From contig NZ_LMFA01000023.1 in the NCBI RefSeq assembly GCF_001426565.1, forward strand, positions 62,001 through 126,000: a stretch of DNA of 64,000 nt. Reading direction: 5' to 3'. Below are positions 32,111 through 40,990 of this stretch, one piece after another (position 1 is the stretch's first letter; each line of letters opens with the position of its first letter). Under the pieces are notes generated by a model. It did not search any database. It saw nothing but the letters and a program-made list of their open reading frames with translations, and had not been told where the DNA came from. Source of the stretch: Rhizobium sp. Root482 (lineage in GTDB: Bacteria; Pseudomonadota; Alphaproteobacteria; Rhizobiales; Rhizobiaceae). The translations under genes and the position numbers were made by a program.

Positions 32111-32619
32111 TGCCGGGCAGGACCGGAAGTATTGAGGCCGAACATGGACAACCGCGCGAGAGCGCCGCGGCAGATGCGAGCGTGATTGCGCAACTGGCGG
32201 CGATTAAACGTATGACCGTGGTCGAGTTGAAGACGAAGTGGGAGAGCCTCTTCGGCGCGCCCGCCCCGAACAACAGCCGCAGTTACCTTGAGCTGAGGCT
32301 GGGTTACCGGATCCAGGAACTGAGCCTCGGCGGGCTATCGCGCGAGACCCGTCGGACGCTGGACCTGCTGGCTGACGAGATCGAAGGCCAAGCCAGGCAC
32401 AGGTCGATTATCGCCGATCCCCGCAACCCAATCGTCGGCACAAGGCTCGTGCGCGAATGGGACGGGGTGGAGCACACCGTCACGGTCTTGAAGGACGGCT
32501 TCGACTGGCAGGAGCGGAGGTTCAAGTCACTGTCGGCGGTGGCGAGGGCGATTACCGGCACGCAGTGGAACGGCTACCGCTTCTTCGGTCTTCGCGAAGC
32601 TCGGAGGGACGACCGATGA
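32107..32619 (+). CDS. DUF2924-domain protein
   Basis: A 170-residue protein. Core segments are VIAQLAAIKRMTVVELKTKW, ESLFGAPAPNNSRSYLELRL, GYRIQELSLGGLSRETRRTL and RLVREWDGVEHTVTVLKDGF, FDWQERRFKSLSAVARAITG, the DUF2924 signature. It is almost always encoded just upstream of large serine recombinases in alphaproteobacteria; the ATGA overlap with the recombinase fits this. A role in recombination site binding or as accessory factor is likely but unproven. Start 32107 has tandem ATGs. Confidence 0.9.
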   Translation: MMPGRTGSIEAEHGQPRESAAADASVIAQLAAIKRMTVVELKTKWESLFGAPAPNNSRSYLELRLGYRIQELSLGGLSRETRRTLDLLADEIEGQARHRSIIADPRNPIVGTRLVREWDGVEHTVTVLKDGFDWQERRFKSLSAVARAITGTQWNGYRFFGLREARRDDR

Positions 32620-33953
32620 GCCGCCCTCAGGAAGCCGTCGCGATCATGCCGCGCCGCCAGCGTTGCGCCATCTACACCCGCAAGTCGAGCGAGGAAGGGC
32701 TCGACATGGAGTTCAACAGCCTCGACGCCCAGCGGGAGTCTTGCGAGGCCTACATTGCCAGCCAGCGCTCGGAAGGCTTCGCCGCCATCCGAGAACGCTA
32801 TGACGACGGCGGGCAATCCGGTGGCACGCTGGAGCGACCCGGCCTGAAGCGGCTCATTCATGACGTCGAGGCCGGCCTGATCGACGTGATCGTGGTCTAC
32901 AAGATCGACCGTTTGTCGCGCTCCCTGATGGACTTCGCCAAACTGGTCGAGATCTTCGACCGCAATCAGGTGACTTTCGTGTCGGTCACGCAGTCGTTCA
33001 ACACCACGACGTCGATGGGCCGCCTGACGCTGAACATTCTCCTCAGCTTCGCTCAGTTCGAGCGGGAGGTGATTGGCGAGCGCATCCGCGACAAGGTCGC
33101 CGCGAGCCGCAAGCGCGGCATGTGGATGGGCGGGCATGTCCCGCTCGGCTACGATGTGCACGACCGCAAGCTGGTGATCAACGAGGCTGAGGCCGCGACG
33201 GTCAGGATGATCTTCCAGCAGTTCGTCGCTATCGGCTCCGCCACGACGCTGGCGAAAGCGCTGGCGGCCGAAGGCGTGCTGAACAAGCGCGGCAAGCCGA
33301 TCGACAAGGGCTTCCTCTACAAACTGATCAACAACCGGGTGTACCTCGGCGAAGCCGTCCACAAGGGCACGGCCTATCCCGGCGAGCACGAGGCCATCAT
33401 CGATCAGGCCCTGTGGGTCAAGGTGCGCAGCATCCTGCAGGAGAGCCCGCGCCTGCGGGCGAAGAACACGCGCCGCCAGACGCCGGCCATGCTGAAAGGG
33501 ATCATCTTCACCGAGACGGGGGCGGCGATGACGCCGACGGCGACGAAGAAGGGTACGCGCCTATACCGCTACTACGCGTCTATGGACCTGATCCGAAACC
33601 GCCTAACTGGCGCTGCCTCGGGTCCGCTGCGTTTGCCCGCAGGAATGGTCGAGGACGCCGTCGTCGGCGAAATCCGTCGCATGATCCGCGCGCCCGAGAT
33701 TGCGGCCCGAACGATCAAAGCCCTTCGCGAAGATGGTTCGACGATCGAGGAGAAGGCGGTGGTCAAAGGGCTCGGCGAGTTCGATCAGCTCTGGGCGGCG
33801 CTCTATCCCGCGGAGCAGACCCGCATCATTCAGCTTCTGGTCGAGCGGGTGACCGTCGGCGAAGCCGGCATCGCCGTCGATCTGCGCCAAGAGGGGCTGG
33901 GGTCGGTCCTGCGGGACATGATGGCGCCACGCCAGACGGAGGCCTGCGCATGA
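32616..33953 (+). CDS. Large serine recombinase (phage integrase candidate)
   Basis: A 445-residue protein from ATG 32616 (overlapping the DUF2924 stop as ATGA). The resolvase domain carries the catalytic serine S24 in IYTRKSSEEG and LSRSLMDFAKLVEIFDRNQV with the conserved Arg of LSRS. The recombinase domain follows (GYDVHDRKLVINEAEAATVR, NKRGKPIDKGFLYKLINNRV) with no zinc-ribbon Cys pairs visible. It probably integrates and excises the prophage; a tyrosine integrase is not seen. The upstream frame to 32457 is the DUF2924 shadow. Confidence 0.93.
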   Translation: MSRPQEAVAIMPRRQRCAIYTRKSSEEGLDMEFNSLDAQRESCEAYIASQRSEGFAAIRERYDDGGQSGGTLERPGLKRLIHDVEAGLIDVIVVYKIDRLSRSLMDFAKLVEIFDRNQVTFVSVTQSFNTTTSMGRLTLNILLSFAQFEREVIGERIRDKVAASRKRGMWMGGHVPLGYDVHDRKLVINEAEAATVRMIFQQFVAIGSATTLAKALAAEGVLNKRGKPIDKGFLYKLINNRVYLGEAVHKGTAYPGEHEAIIDQALWVKVRSILQESPRLRAKNTRRQTPAMLKGIIFTETGAAMTPTATKKGTRLYRYYASMDLIRNRLTGAASGPLRLPAGMVEDAVVGEIRRMIRAPEIAARTIKALREDGSTIEEKAVVKGLGEFDQLWAALYPAEQTRIIQLLVERVTVGEAGIAVDLRQEGLGSVLRDMMAPRQTEACA

Positions 33954-34342
33954 CCGGCACGAAGAACACCATCCGCGTGGTCATTCCGCTAACGATCCGC
34001 AAACGCAACGGGCGGCCGAAGATCCTGCCGCCCGACGACACGATCGTTCGGGACAACCGGTCACAAGACCCTCACGTGCTGCGGGCCATTGCCAGGGCTT
34101 GGAGCTGGCGGCGGCAGCTGGAAACCGGGGCCGCCTCTACCATCCAGGATGTTGCCGCAGCAGAGAATATCTCCGACCGCTTTGTAAGCCGGATGATCCG
34201 CCTGACTTACCTGGCGCCTGATGTTCTCGAAAGGCTGGTCATCCACCGCATGCCACCGGCGCTGTCACTCAACGATCTGATCGCCGTCACCAATCGACCT
34301 TGGGCAGAGCAGGTGGAGACCGTGTTCGGCGCAGAGCTATGA
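33950..34342 (+). CDS. HTH partner protein of the serine recombinase
   Basis: A 130-residue protein, MTGTKNTIRVVIPLTIRKRN, then GRPKILPPDD, SWRRQLETGAASTIQDVAAA, ENISDRFVSRMIRLTYLAPD and VLERLVIHRMPPALSLNDLI. The AAAENISDRFVSRMIRL segment is a ParB/KorB-like HTH. It is found with DUF2924 and serine recombinase genes in rhizobia and overlaps the recombinase by four bases (ATGA). It may act as recombination directionality factor or DNA-bending accessory. Confidence 0.82.
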   Translation: MTGTKNTIRVVIPLTIRKRNGRPKILPPDDTIVRDNRSQDPHVLRAIARAWSWRRQLETGAASTIQDVAAAENISDRFVSRMIRLTYLAPDVLERLVIHRMPPALSLNDLIAVTNRPWAEQVETVFGAEL

Positions 34343-34396
34343 AGAGCCCAGCGTGGACTACGCGAATGCCTGAAATTCCAATTGCGCGCCGAACTG

Positions 34397-35509
34397 CTAC
34401 GCGATCACTCTTACGCCCATGATCCCATCGGCTTCCGCTGCCGGCTCGAGCTGGTAGCCGAGGTTTGACTTGTTGTGCAGCCGACAGAGGGCTTCGAATT
34501 CTCGTTGGGTCAAGCCTTCGCCGATGTGCTTTCCGACCGGAACTCCATTGAAAGGGTCGTGACCGGCAGCCTCGTAAATGGCGCGCATGGACCACAAAGG
34601 ATCGATGCCAACAGGGATGAACCTGTCGCCGAGCTCGCGGATTTTCCGGCCGACCCATTCGGGCGACGCAAACTTTGAAACGTCCGCCTGGTACGTCGTC
34701 ACACCTGATTTTTCGCCACGCTTGTGAAGCGGTATAAAATCCTGATCAGAAGAGATTATGCAGATCGAGTCAGCTTCGTAATCGACGCAAGCGTCGACCG
34801 CTCGGATCGTAATCCGGGTGTCGACCTCCTTCTCGTCAAATGCCTTCAATCCCCATGAGTCGACGTAGATCTTGTAAAAACCTTCTTCCCAGCGGGATAC
34901 GTTCGAGCCGCGCTTCATGCATTCAATGAAGTGCTCGAAGATGCTGTAATCCCGCGTGTCGCCGTGCACGTTTAGAATCCCGCTACCGATATCGGCGAGC
35001 TGTCGGCGCGCATTTGCACTTCCCTTATTGGCCTCCTTGCGGAGCCGCCATTCGATATCCTTGAGTGCGAGAGGGGCGTAGAACAACTCAATGCTAGGCT
35101 TGATGTCCACGACCTGTCGGATCAACCCAAGCTGATCGACTTCTTTCCGAAAAATCGCACGAATAAGGTCATTGCGAGCAATCCCGCCGTCGACCTCCCG
35201 GATGATCTTTTCATCGACCTTGGCGGACACAGTCTCGAGCAGGTAGTGGGCGAAACGGCTGGCAAGCATGCCGCTATCGAGTGGAATGCTCTGCTCCTTC
35301 ATCCATCGCGTAAAGCCTAGGTATACGCCCTGCAAATCCACTAGGATGAGCACGTTGTGCTTTGTCGGTGGCTCTTTCAGAGATTGCGCGAACTGGTCGG
35401 CGAGACCAGCGCACGTGTCGTAGTATGACGACAGCCGATCTGGAGAGAAATTCCCGTCGGCGTCTGCCGCCTCACGAGGGTATTTCACCGAGAGATTTCC
35501 CTGTCCCAT
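34397..35509 (-). CDS. NYN/PIN-like nuclease, candidate cargo or defence gene
   Basis: A 370-residue protein with a NYN domain. D58 in VLILVDLQGVYLGF is the first acidic residue, and EKEVDTRITIRAVDA (D230, D239) and IISSDQDFIPLHKRG (D255, D257) complete the Mg-binding set; KSGVTTYQADVSKF follows as in LabA/DUF88 proteins. Residues 1-50 and 300-370 are extra and without a known family. It ends 55 bases from the HTH partner gene, converging with the integration cassette, and is A/T-richer than neighbours. NYN nucleases cleave RNA; several are phage-defence effectors. The gene's place near the putative prophage end is typical for cargo, but the defence role is inference. Confidence 0.85.
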   Translation of the reverse strand: MGQGNLSVKYPREAADADGNFSPDRLSSYYDTCAGLADQFAQSLKEPPTKHNVLILVDLQGVYLGFTRWMKEQSIPLDSGMLASRFAHYLLETVSAKVDEKIIREVDGGIARNDLIRAIFRKEVDQLGLIRQVVDIKPSIELFYAPLALKDIEWRLRKEANKGSANARRQLADIGSGILNVHGDTRDYSIFEHFIECMKRGSNVSRWEEGFYKIYVDSWGLKAFDEKEVDTRITIRAVDACVDYEADSICIISSDQDFIPLHKRGEKSGVTTYQADVSKFASPEWVGRKIRELGDRFIPVGIDPLWSMRAIYEAAGHDPFNGVPVGKHIGEGLTQREFEALCRLHNKSNLGYQLEPAAEADGIMGVRVIA

Positions 35510-35641
35510 TTACTGATCCTTCGAAGCCGAACCGATCTTGGTACTGCTACGGACAAGATTCCGTTCGATCAAGTCAATGGACTGGTCCATCCTGCGCCCA
35601 CCTCCGCCAGACAGCAGCATCTGACGAAAAAGGAGGACATC

Positions 35642-35752
35642 ATGACCGAAACCGGACACGCGCTTCAGCTTTTCGATGACTACCTGCAACGAACCGCACG
35701 CGACACACTGCGCTGCGTTCCGCCCGGCGACGCCTACCTCGGGTTTCTCTGA
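35642..35752 (+). CDS. 36-codon ORF with a strong ribosome-binding site
   Basis: MTETGHALQLFDDYLQRTAR then DTLRCVPPGDAYLGFL, preceded by AAGGAGG six bases before the ATG. The strong Shine-Dalgarno sequence and the protein-like composition suggest a real small gene or the 5' remnant of a longer one. It lies in the 490-base gap between the NYN gene and tRNA-Ser, where the prophage boundary may be. The rest of the gap is A/T-rich and contains no gene that I can support. Confidence 0.45.
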   Translation: MTETGHALQLFDDYLQRTARDTLRCVPPGDAYLGFL

Positions 35753-36003
35753 TTGGGTGGCTGGTGGACGAGCCCGTCGAAACTGCGTTACGCCTTCAAC
35801 CTTCTAATATATTGAAATTGTATCTCTTTCGTTGCTCGAACCAATTCCGACGAGGTTCGCTCGGTTTGAGACGAAAGCCGCTCAGAGACCGAAAGTCGGG
35901 ATTGCGGTAGTCTCTGTGGTTCGGTCTCCATCGCTAACTTCCTTTGAAATCAAAAGAACTTTCGACGCTCAGATCGGGATGTGGGGAGTTCGCAACTTGA
36001 TAA

Positions 36004-36093
36004 TGGCGGACAGAGCGGGATTCGAACCCGCGATACGCTCTCACGTATACACACTTTCCAGGCGTGCGCCTTCAACCACTCGGCCACCTGTCC
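36004..36093 (-). tRNA. tRNA-Ser (GGA anticodon)
   Basis: The minus strand reads GGACAGGTGGCCGAGTGG, D-arm, anticodon loop CTGGAAA with anticodon GGA, a long variable arm, T-loop GGTTCGAATCC, acceptor CTGTCC, discriminator G and encoded CCA at 36006-36004. 90 bases with a class II variable arm fit tRNA-Ser reading UCC/UCU. Its 3' end faces the prophage region. Confidence 0.95.
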
Positions 36094-36385
36094 GTTTGCC
36101 ATCACACCGGCGGTTGGCCCGGTGGACTGGAGAGCGTTGCCGCTTTCCCCTGCCGGTGGACGCAAGGCCCGGCCGGAAGCGCCCGCGGTGCAAACCAGCG
36201 GACCGGCGGGATATATACTGATGAACTCGGCGGGATCAACCGATTTCTGACAGTTTTTTGACTTCATGTGAGCGGGGCCGCGGAAGGGCGGCATTGCACT
36301 TCACCGGTCCAGCGCCTATTTTTGCCGTAGTCAGGCAAATGCGGGTAAAGATTGCGCGCCTGCGAGCCGGCAAGCGGAGAAAGAA

Positions 36386-36703
36386 ATGCGGCTTCTGCTG
36401 CGATTTGCGAGTTTTATTGCGCTGATTGCCGGCGTGCTGGTGGCATCTGTCGATGCCATTCAGTCGGTCTCGGCCTCCCAGCCGGTGCTGACGCCGCTGG
36501 CGTCGGCTCTGGCGGCCGTCGGCGGCTCGGCGCAGACACTGGTCCAATCGCTCGAAAAGCCGCATGCGGACTGGGCCTTGCTGGATGCCGTGATCGCATG
36601 GTCGTTGCGCCAGCCCGCCTTTGCCTTTTTCCTGCTGATCGCGCTGGTTTTCTGGGTGGTCGGCTACAAGCGTGCGCCGGCGGCCGGTCGGTTCTCAGCC
36701 TGA
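36386..36703 (+). CDS. Small two-helix membrane protein
   Basis: A 105-residue protein with hydrophobic segments at residues 3-24 (LLLRFASFIALIAGVLVASV) and near 73-92 (QPAFAFFLLIALVFWVVGYK) with a loop of about 50 residues between, probably periplasmic. The first segment resembles a signal anchor. It resembles conserved rhizobial inner-membrane proteins without assigned function. Gap 36094-36385 upstream holds nothing else I can identify. Confidence 0.65.
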   Translation: MRLLLRFASFIALIAGVLVASVDAIQSVSASQPVLTPLASALAAVGGSAQTLVQSLEKPHADWALLDAVIAWSLRQPAFAFFLLIALVFWVVGYKRAPAAGRFSA

Positions 36704-36821
36704 ACGAACGGCACGCCGGCTGCCTTGGCCTTTGAGCAAAGTCTGAAATGCGGTGCCGGCCCCGAGACCGGATGATCGGCGATAGCGGGGCTTGCTGGTC
36801 GAGAGTTGAAAGGATGACACG

Positions 36822-37469
36822 ATGTTCCTGACCGAAATGTTCAACAAGAAGACGGCGATGCCGGATGCCGGAAACGCCCTGCCGGGCAGGGACGCCGAAA
36901 TTCCGACCGCCGAGGCGCATTATGTCAGCGGTCGGCCGTTGAAAGGCCCTTATCCAGCCGGTTCCAGGCAGGTTCTTTTCGGGATGGGGTGCTTTTGGGG
37001 CGCCGAACGGCTGCTCTGGCAAATCCCCGGCGTTCATGTCACGGCTGCCGGCTACTCCGGTGGTCTCACGAAAAACCCGACCTATCAGGAAACCACGACG
37101 GGACTGACCGGCCATGCCGAGGTGGTTCGCGTCGTCTATGATCCGACAGAGCTCTCCTTCGCCGAGCTTCTGAAGGTCTTCTTCGAGAATCACGATCCAA
37201 CCCAGGGCATGCGCCAGGGCAACGACATAGGCACGACCTATCGCTCCGTCATCTATGTCGAGGACGATGAGCAAATGGCCGAGGCGCAGGCGGCGCGTGA
37301 CGCGTTCCAGGCTGCGCTGCAAAAGGCCGGCCACGGCGGCAGGATCACCACGGAAATCGCCAGGGCCGGGGATTTTTATTTCGCCGATGCCGACCACCAG
37401 CAATATCTGGCGAAAAATCCCGGCGGCTATTGCGGCCTGCGCGGCACCGGCGTCAGCTGCGCCATCTGA
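36822..37469 (+). CDS. msrA: Peptide-methionine (S)-S-oxide reductase MsrA
   Basis: A 215-residue MsrA. The catalytic Cys is C57 in [12 protein letters not shown], followed by [15 protein letters not shown] and [20 protein letters not shown], and ending [15 protein letters not shown] with the recycling Cys residues. It reduces S-methionine sulfoxide in proteins using thioredoxin. No signal peptide is seen, so it is cytoplasmic. A terminator follows 35 bases after the stop. Confidence 0.95.
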   Translation: MFLTEMFNKKTAMPDAGNALPGRDAEIPTAEAHYVSGRPLKGPYPAGSRQVLFGMGCFWGAERLLWQIPGVHVTAAGYSGGLTKNPTYQETTTGLTGHAEVVRVVYDPTELSFAELLKVFFENHDPTQGMRQGNDIGTTYRSVIYVEDDEQMAEAQAARDAFQAALQKAGHGGRITTEIARAGDFYFADADHQQYLAKNPGGYCGLRGTGVSCAI

Positions 37470-37503
37470 TATCGGCTCGCCGGAAACTTGCTTGAATTTC
37501 TGG

Positions 37504-37533
37504 AATGCCGCGCCCGAACAGGCGCGGCATTTT
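37504..37533 (+). terminator. Rho-independent terminator after msrA
   Basis: ATGCCGCGCC (37505-37514), loop CGAACA, GGCGCGGCAT (37521-37530), then TTT. A perfect 10-bp GC-rich stem with a short U-run, placed just after the msrA stop. Confidence 0.8.
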
Positions 37534-37623
37534 CGTGTGGAGGGCATGGCAAAAAGGTCGCAGTCCCCCTGAAGCATGGACTTGCAGGCAGTTCGGCGAT
37601 TGAAACCGTGCGGAAAGTCGATT

Positions 37624-37654
37624 AGTAAACTTGACTATTATAAGCAAGTTTACT
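37624..37654. promoter_or_regulatory. Palindrome upstream of the AraC-family regulator
   Basis: AGTAAACTTG (37624-37633) and CAAGTTTACT (37645-37654) form a perfect 10-bp dyad around an 11-base A/T-rich centre, 27 bases before ATG 37681. There is no U-run, so an operator is more likely than a terminator. It could be the regulator's own site or an iron-regulator site. Confidence 0.55.
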
Positions 37655-37680
37655 GGCGGCCACGCTGCCCGAGATCAGGC

Positions 37681-38565
37681 ATGACCTTCCAACCGCGCAT
37701 GAACAACAGGATATCCGGGTTTTCCGTCATCGGCGGCCTGAACCGGCGCGAATGGAATGGGATCGTCGCCGATCTCTGGGATGTCGAATGCGCGCCGGTC
37801 GCGGGCGGCTTCTATGTGGCCGATGATCCGCGGCTGTTCATCGTGCTCGATGCCAAGGGCGGCGGCCGGCGCAATATCCGGCTGCGCCGGACCCAGCAGG
37901 CGGTTGCCGAAGACGGCAGGCGGCAGGTGATCTCCTATATTCCCGCCGGCATGGAACTCTGGGCGGAGATGGTCGATGTCAATTATGTCCGTCATCTCGA
38001 TCTGCATTTCAACGTCGAAACGCTGAGCCGCCGACTGATGGAAGACCTTGATCCGCGCAAGCTTGCCATGCCGCGCCTGCTGTTTTCCGAGCCGCGCTTC
38101 CTGGCGCTGGCGGAACTGATCGCGGCGGAATGCGTCAATCCGCAGCCCTTGCATGATCTCTATGGCGACGGCCTGTCGGTGGCACTATTCGTGGATGTCA
38201 TGCGGCTTGGCCCGGTTCGCTCGCGCAAGCGCAGCGAACTGGCCTCATGGCAGTTGCGCCGGTCGATCGACTACATCGAGGAAAATTGCCTGCGCGGCAT
38301 CCGGCTGGAGGAACTGGCCACTCTCACCGGCCTGTCGCAATCCTATTTCAGCCATGCGTTCAAGGCCTCGACCGGCCTGCCGCCGCATCAATGGCAGATG
38401 AAAGCCCGGATCGAGCGTGCCAAAAGCCTGATGCGCGGAGGCGATCTGCCGATGAGCGTCGTGGCCGCCGAAACCGGCTTTGCCGACCAGGCGCATTTCA
38501 CCCGCGTCTTCCGGAAAACCGTGGGGGCGACACCGGCGACCTGGGCAAAAAGCCAGCGGCTTTGA
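37681..38565 (+). CDS. AraC-family regulator of siderophore uptake
   Basis: About 294 residues from ATG 37681 (MTFQPRMNNRISGFSVIGGL); the frame extends upstream to 37576 but crosses the palindrome. The last 100 residues contain the AraC double HTH: LRGIRLEELATLTGLSQSYF, SHAFKASTGLPPHQWQMKAR, and LPMSVVAAETGFADQAHFTR, VFRKTVGATPATWAKSQ. The N-terminal part is a beta-rich ligand domain. It sits upstream of the TonB receptor in the same direction, the layout of rhizobial siderophore-sensing activators that bind the ferric siderophore and turn on their receptor. Confidence 0.9.
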   Translation: MTFQPRMNNRISGFSVIGGLNRREWNGIVADLWDVECAPVAGGFYVADDPRLFIVLDAKGGGRRNIRLRRTQQAVAEDGRRQVISYIPAGMELWAEMVDVNYVRHLDLHFNVETLSRRLMEDLDPRKLAMPRLLFSEPRFLALAELIAAECVNPQPLHDLYGDGLSVALFVDVMRLGPVRSRKRSELASWQLRRSIDYIEENCLRGIRLEELATLTGLSQSYFSHAFKASTGLPPHQWQMKARIERAKSLMRGGDLPMSVVAAETGFADQAHFTRVFRKTVGATPATWAKSQRL

Positions 38566-38644
38566 TCCCGCGCCCATTCGAAGCCGGAATATAGGCCAGA
38601 AACGTTCAATTTCCGCAGCCAGAGACAATCCCCACCGAAAAAGT

Positions 38645-38659
38645 TGAATTAACTACTCA
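38645..38659 (+). promoter_or_regulatory. IRO/RirA-type iron box before the receptor
   Basis: TGA (38645-38647), nine bases, TCA (38657-38659), the TGA-N9-TCA form of the rhizobial IRO motif bound by the iron regulator RirA. It lies about 80 bases before the receptor start. The 170-base gap holds no gene. The motif is short, so chance occurrence is possible. Confidence 0.6.
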
Positions 38660-38737
38660 TCTTATTTCGTAAATTTTCCGGAGCGTATCCTGTCGATGGG
38701 GGCGGGGACGATCGGGTTCAGTTGGGGTGACGAACAG

Positions 38738-40936
38738 ATGCAGATCAAGGCGACCGGTCTCTACAGGATAATGATGGCAAGCGCGGCGGTGACGGCAGTC
38801 GCGGTCCCGCACGCGGCCTGGGCGCAGGATGCGACGGCAGGCAATGCGACGCAGCTTGAACAACTGACGGTCCAGGGCGGCCAAGGTGGTGGCCAGGCGA
38901 TGGAGCCTGTCGATGGCTACGTCGCGAAGACCACCGGCGCCGGCTCCAAGTCCGCCACCCCGATCTCTGAAATTCCCCAATCCATCTCGGTGGTCGGCCG
39001 CGAGGAGCTGGAAGATCGCGGCGTCGTGACCAAGATCGACGAGGCTCTGCGCTATACCGCCGGCGTTTCCACCGAACCCTTCGGTAGCGACCCGGATACG
39101 GACTGGTTCTATATCCGCGGTTTTGACGCCACCCAGACCGGTGTCTTTCTCGACGGCTTGAACCTTTTTTCCTTCGGCTTCGGCGGGTTCCAGACGGACG
39201 CCTACATGCTGGAGCGCGTCGAGGTGCTGAAGGGACCGGCTTCGGTTCTCTACGGTGGCGCCAATCCAGGCGGCATCGTCAATCTCATTCGCAAACGGCC
39301 GCAGGCGGAACCGGCCTATTCGACCGAGATCGGCATCAATAATTTCGGCAATGCCTTCTTCGGCTTCGACGCCAACGACAAGCTCAACGAGGACGGCACT
39401 GTCACCTACCGCGTAACGGGCAAGATTGCCGGCGGCGACAATTACAGCGACTATTCCGAAGACCTGCGCGGCTTCATCATGCCGCAGGTCACCTTCGCGC
39501 CGGATGATGCGACGAGCCTCACGCTTTATGCCATGGCGTCCGCGCTCGATCAGGTCCATGTCGGAAACGGATTTTTGCCCTATGCTGGCACCGTGACCGA
39601 TGGCCCATTCGGCGGCAAGATCGATCGTGACTTCTTCTTTGGCGAACCCTACCACGATTTTGGCCGCTACGACCAGCAGATGATCGGCTACGAATTCTCG
39701 CACGAATTCGACAATGGCTGGAAACTGTCGCAGAATCTGCGTTACGCCCATGTCGATAAGGCCGAGGAGCTTGTCTATCCCTATGCTTTCAGTTCGGTAC
39801 CGGGCAGTACAGACCTTGCCCGTCTTGGGTTCAAGCACGATACCAGCGTGGACAGTTTGAGTATCGACACACGCGGCGAGAAGGAATTTTCGACAGGCCC
39901 ACTGGATCATACGCTGCTCGTTGGTATCGACTACAAGAACTTCAAACTCGATCAGACGCAGTCCTCCGCCTTTCCTGCGTCCGACCTCGATCCGACCGAT
40001 CCTGAATACGGAAAGCCGTTTCCGACTTACGGTTCTCCCTACATCGATGGCGTTACGCGGATGCAGCAGGTGGGAATTTATGCCCAGGACCAGATCCGCT
40101 TCGGCGATGGATGGTTGGCGACGTTGAACGGTCGTTACGACTTCATCAACCTGAAGGGCGAATCGCGGCTTGTCGGCGGCGACTACGATACGAAGGACGA
40201 GCAACTGAGCGGTCGCGCAGGCCTGGCTTACGAGTTCGACAACGGACTGACACCCTATGTCAGCGCGGCGACGTTCTTCAATCCGTTGGCTGGTACGCGT
40301 CAGACCGACCCTGCCGATCCGTTCAATCCGTTGAAGGTCGCGCCGCTGATTGCGGAGGAAGGCGAACAGTACGAGGCCGGCATCAAGTACGAACCGACCT
40401 TCGTGGACGGTCTCCTGACGGCTTCGCTTTTCCACATCACCAAGCAGAATGCCCTCGTAACGAGCGGCCTGATCCAGGAGCAGGTGGGTGAAATCGAATC
40501 CAGAGGGCTGGAAATCGAAGGCAAGCTGAACATCAACCAGAACTGGAAGATATTGGCTTCCTATGCCTACACGGATATGGAAATCACCGAGGACGCAAAC
40601 CCGGCATTTATCGGAAACCGGCCTTACCTGATCCCGGAACATCAGGCTTCCGTTTGGCTTGACTATCTTGTAACGGACGGCCCGATGGAAGGCGTCAGCG
40701 TCGGGGGCGGTTTGCGCTACCAGGGTGAATCTTTCGCTGATATGGCCAACACGGCCACGGTTCCGGATGCGGTCGTTGCCGATGCGGCGATCCGTTACGA
40801 AAAGAACGGCTGGGGTGCGGCGCTCAACGTGACCAATCTGTTCGACAAGGACTATGTCAAGGGTTGCCAGGGCATGTTCACCTGCGGCTACGGCGATCAG
40901 CGGACGATCACGCTGAAGCTCAGCAAGTCCTGGTAA
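38738..40936 (+). CDS. TonB-dependent siderophore receptor
   Basis: About 732 residues from ATG 38738 (MQIKATGLYRIMMASAAVTA), with GGGGTGA before it and a signal peptide ending near AAWAQ. A TonB-box-like LEQLTVQG is followed by the plug (ISEIPQSISVVGREELEDRG, IRGFDATQTGVFLDGLNLFS, LKGPASVLYGGANPGGIVNL) and a 22-strand barrel ending in RTITLKLSKSW with an aromatic last residue. It moves a ferric siderophore, probably of hydroxamate type, across the outer membrane using TonB/ExbBD energy. An AraC regulator and an iron box lie upstream. Confidence 0.93.
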   Translation: MQIKATGLYRIMMASAAVTAVAVPHAAWAQDATAGNATQLEQLTVQGGQGGGQAMEPVDGYVAKTTGAGSKSATPISEIPQSISVVGREELEDRGVVTKIDEALRYTAGVSTEPFGSDPDTDWFYIRGFDATQTGVFLDGLNLFSFGFGGFQTDAYMLERVEVLKGPASVLYGGANPGGIVNLIRKRPQAEPAYSTEIGINNFGNAFFGFDANDKLNEDGTVTYRVTGKIAGGDNYSDYSEDLRGFIMPQVTFAPDDATSLTLYAMASALDQVHVGNGFLPYAGTVTDGPFGGKIDRDFFFGEPYHDFGRYDQQMIGYEFSHEFDNGWKLSQNLRYAHVDKAEELVYPYAFSSVPGSTDLARLGFKHDTSVDSLSIDTRGEKEFSTGPLDHTLLVGIDYKNFKLDQTQSSAFPASDLDPTDPEYGKPFPTYGSPYIDGVTRMQQVGIYAQDQIRFGDGWLATLNGRYDFINLKGESRLVGGDYDTKDEQLSGRAGLAYEFDNGLTPYVSAATFFNPLAGTRQTDPADPFNPLKVAPLIAEEGEQYEAGIKYEPTFVDGLLTASLFHITKQNALVTSGLIQEQVGEIESRGLEIEGKLNINQNWKILASYAYTDMEITEDANPAFIGNRPYLIPEHQASVWLDYLVTDGPMEGVSVGGGLRYQGESFADMANTATVPDAVVADAAIRYEKNGWGAALNVTNLFDKDYVKGCQGMFTCGYGDQRTITLKLSKSW

Positions 40937-40955
40937 GCCGGAAAATCTGCCTGGA

Positions 40956-40990
40956 TAAAAACCCGCGACACTTCTGCGCCGCGGGTTTTT
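40956..40990 (+). terminator. Terminator after the receptor gene
   Basis: AAAAACCCGCG (40957-40967) and CGCGGGTTTTT (40980-40990) form an extended stem with 12-base loop and U-run, 20 bases after the receptor stop. The rest of the gap to the BMP gene (41241) holds a TACCAACTG motif at 41085 but no gene. Confidence 0.85.

Noticed and set aside
36004-36093. Certain attB site in tRNA-Ser
   Set aside because: The recombinase is of the large serine type, which usually does not use tRNA 3' ends, and the other prophage end is not in the window, so no repeat can be matched.
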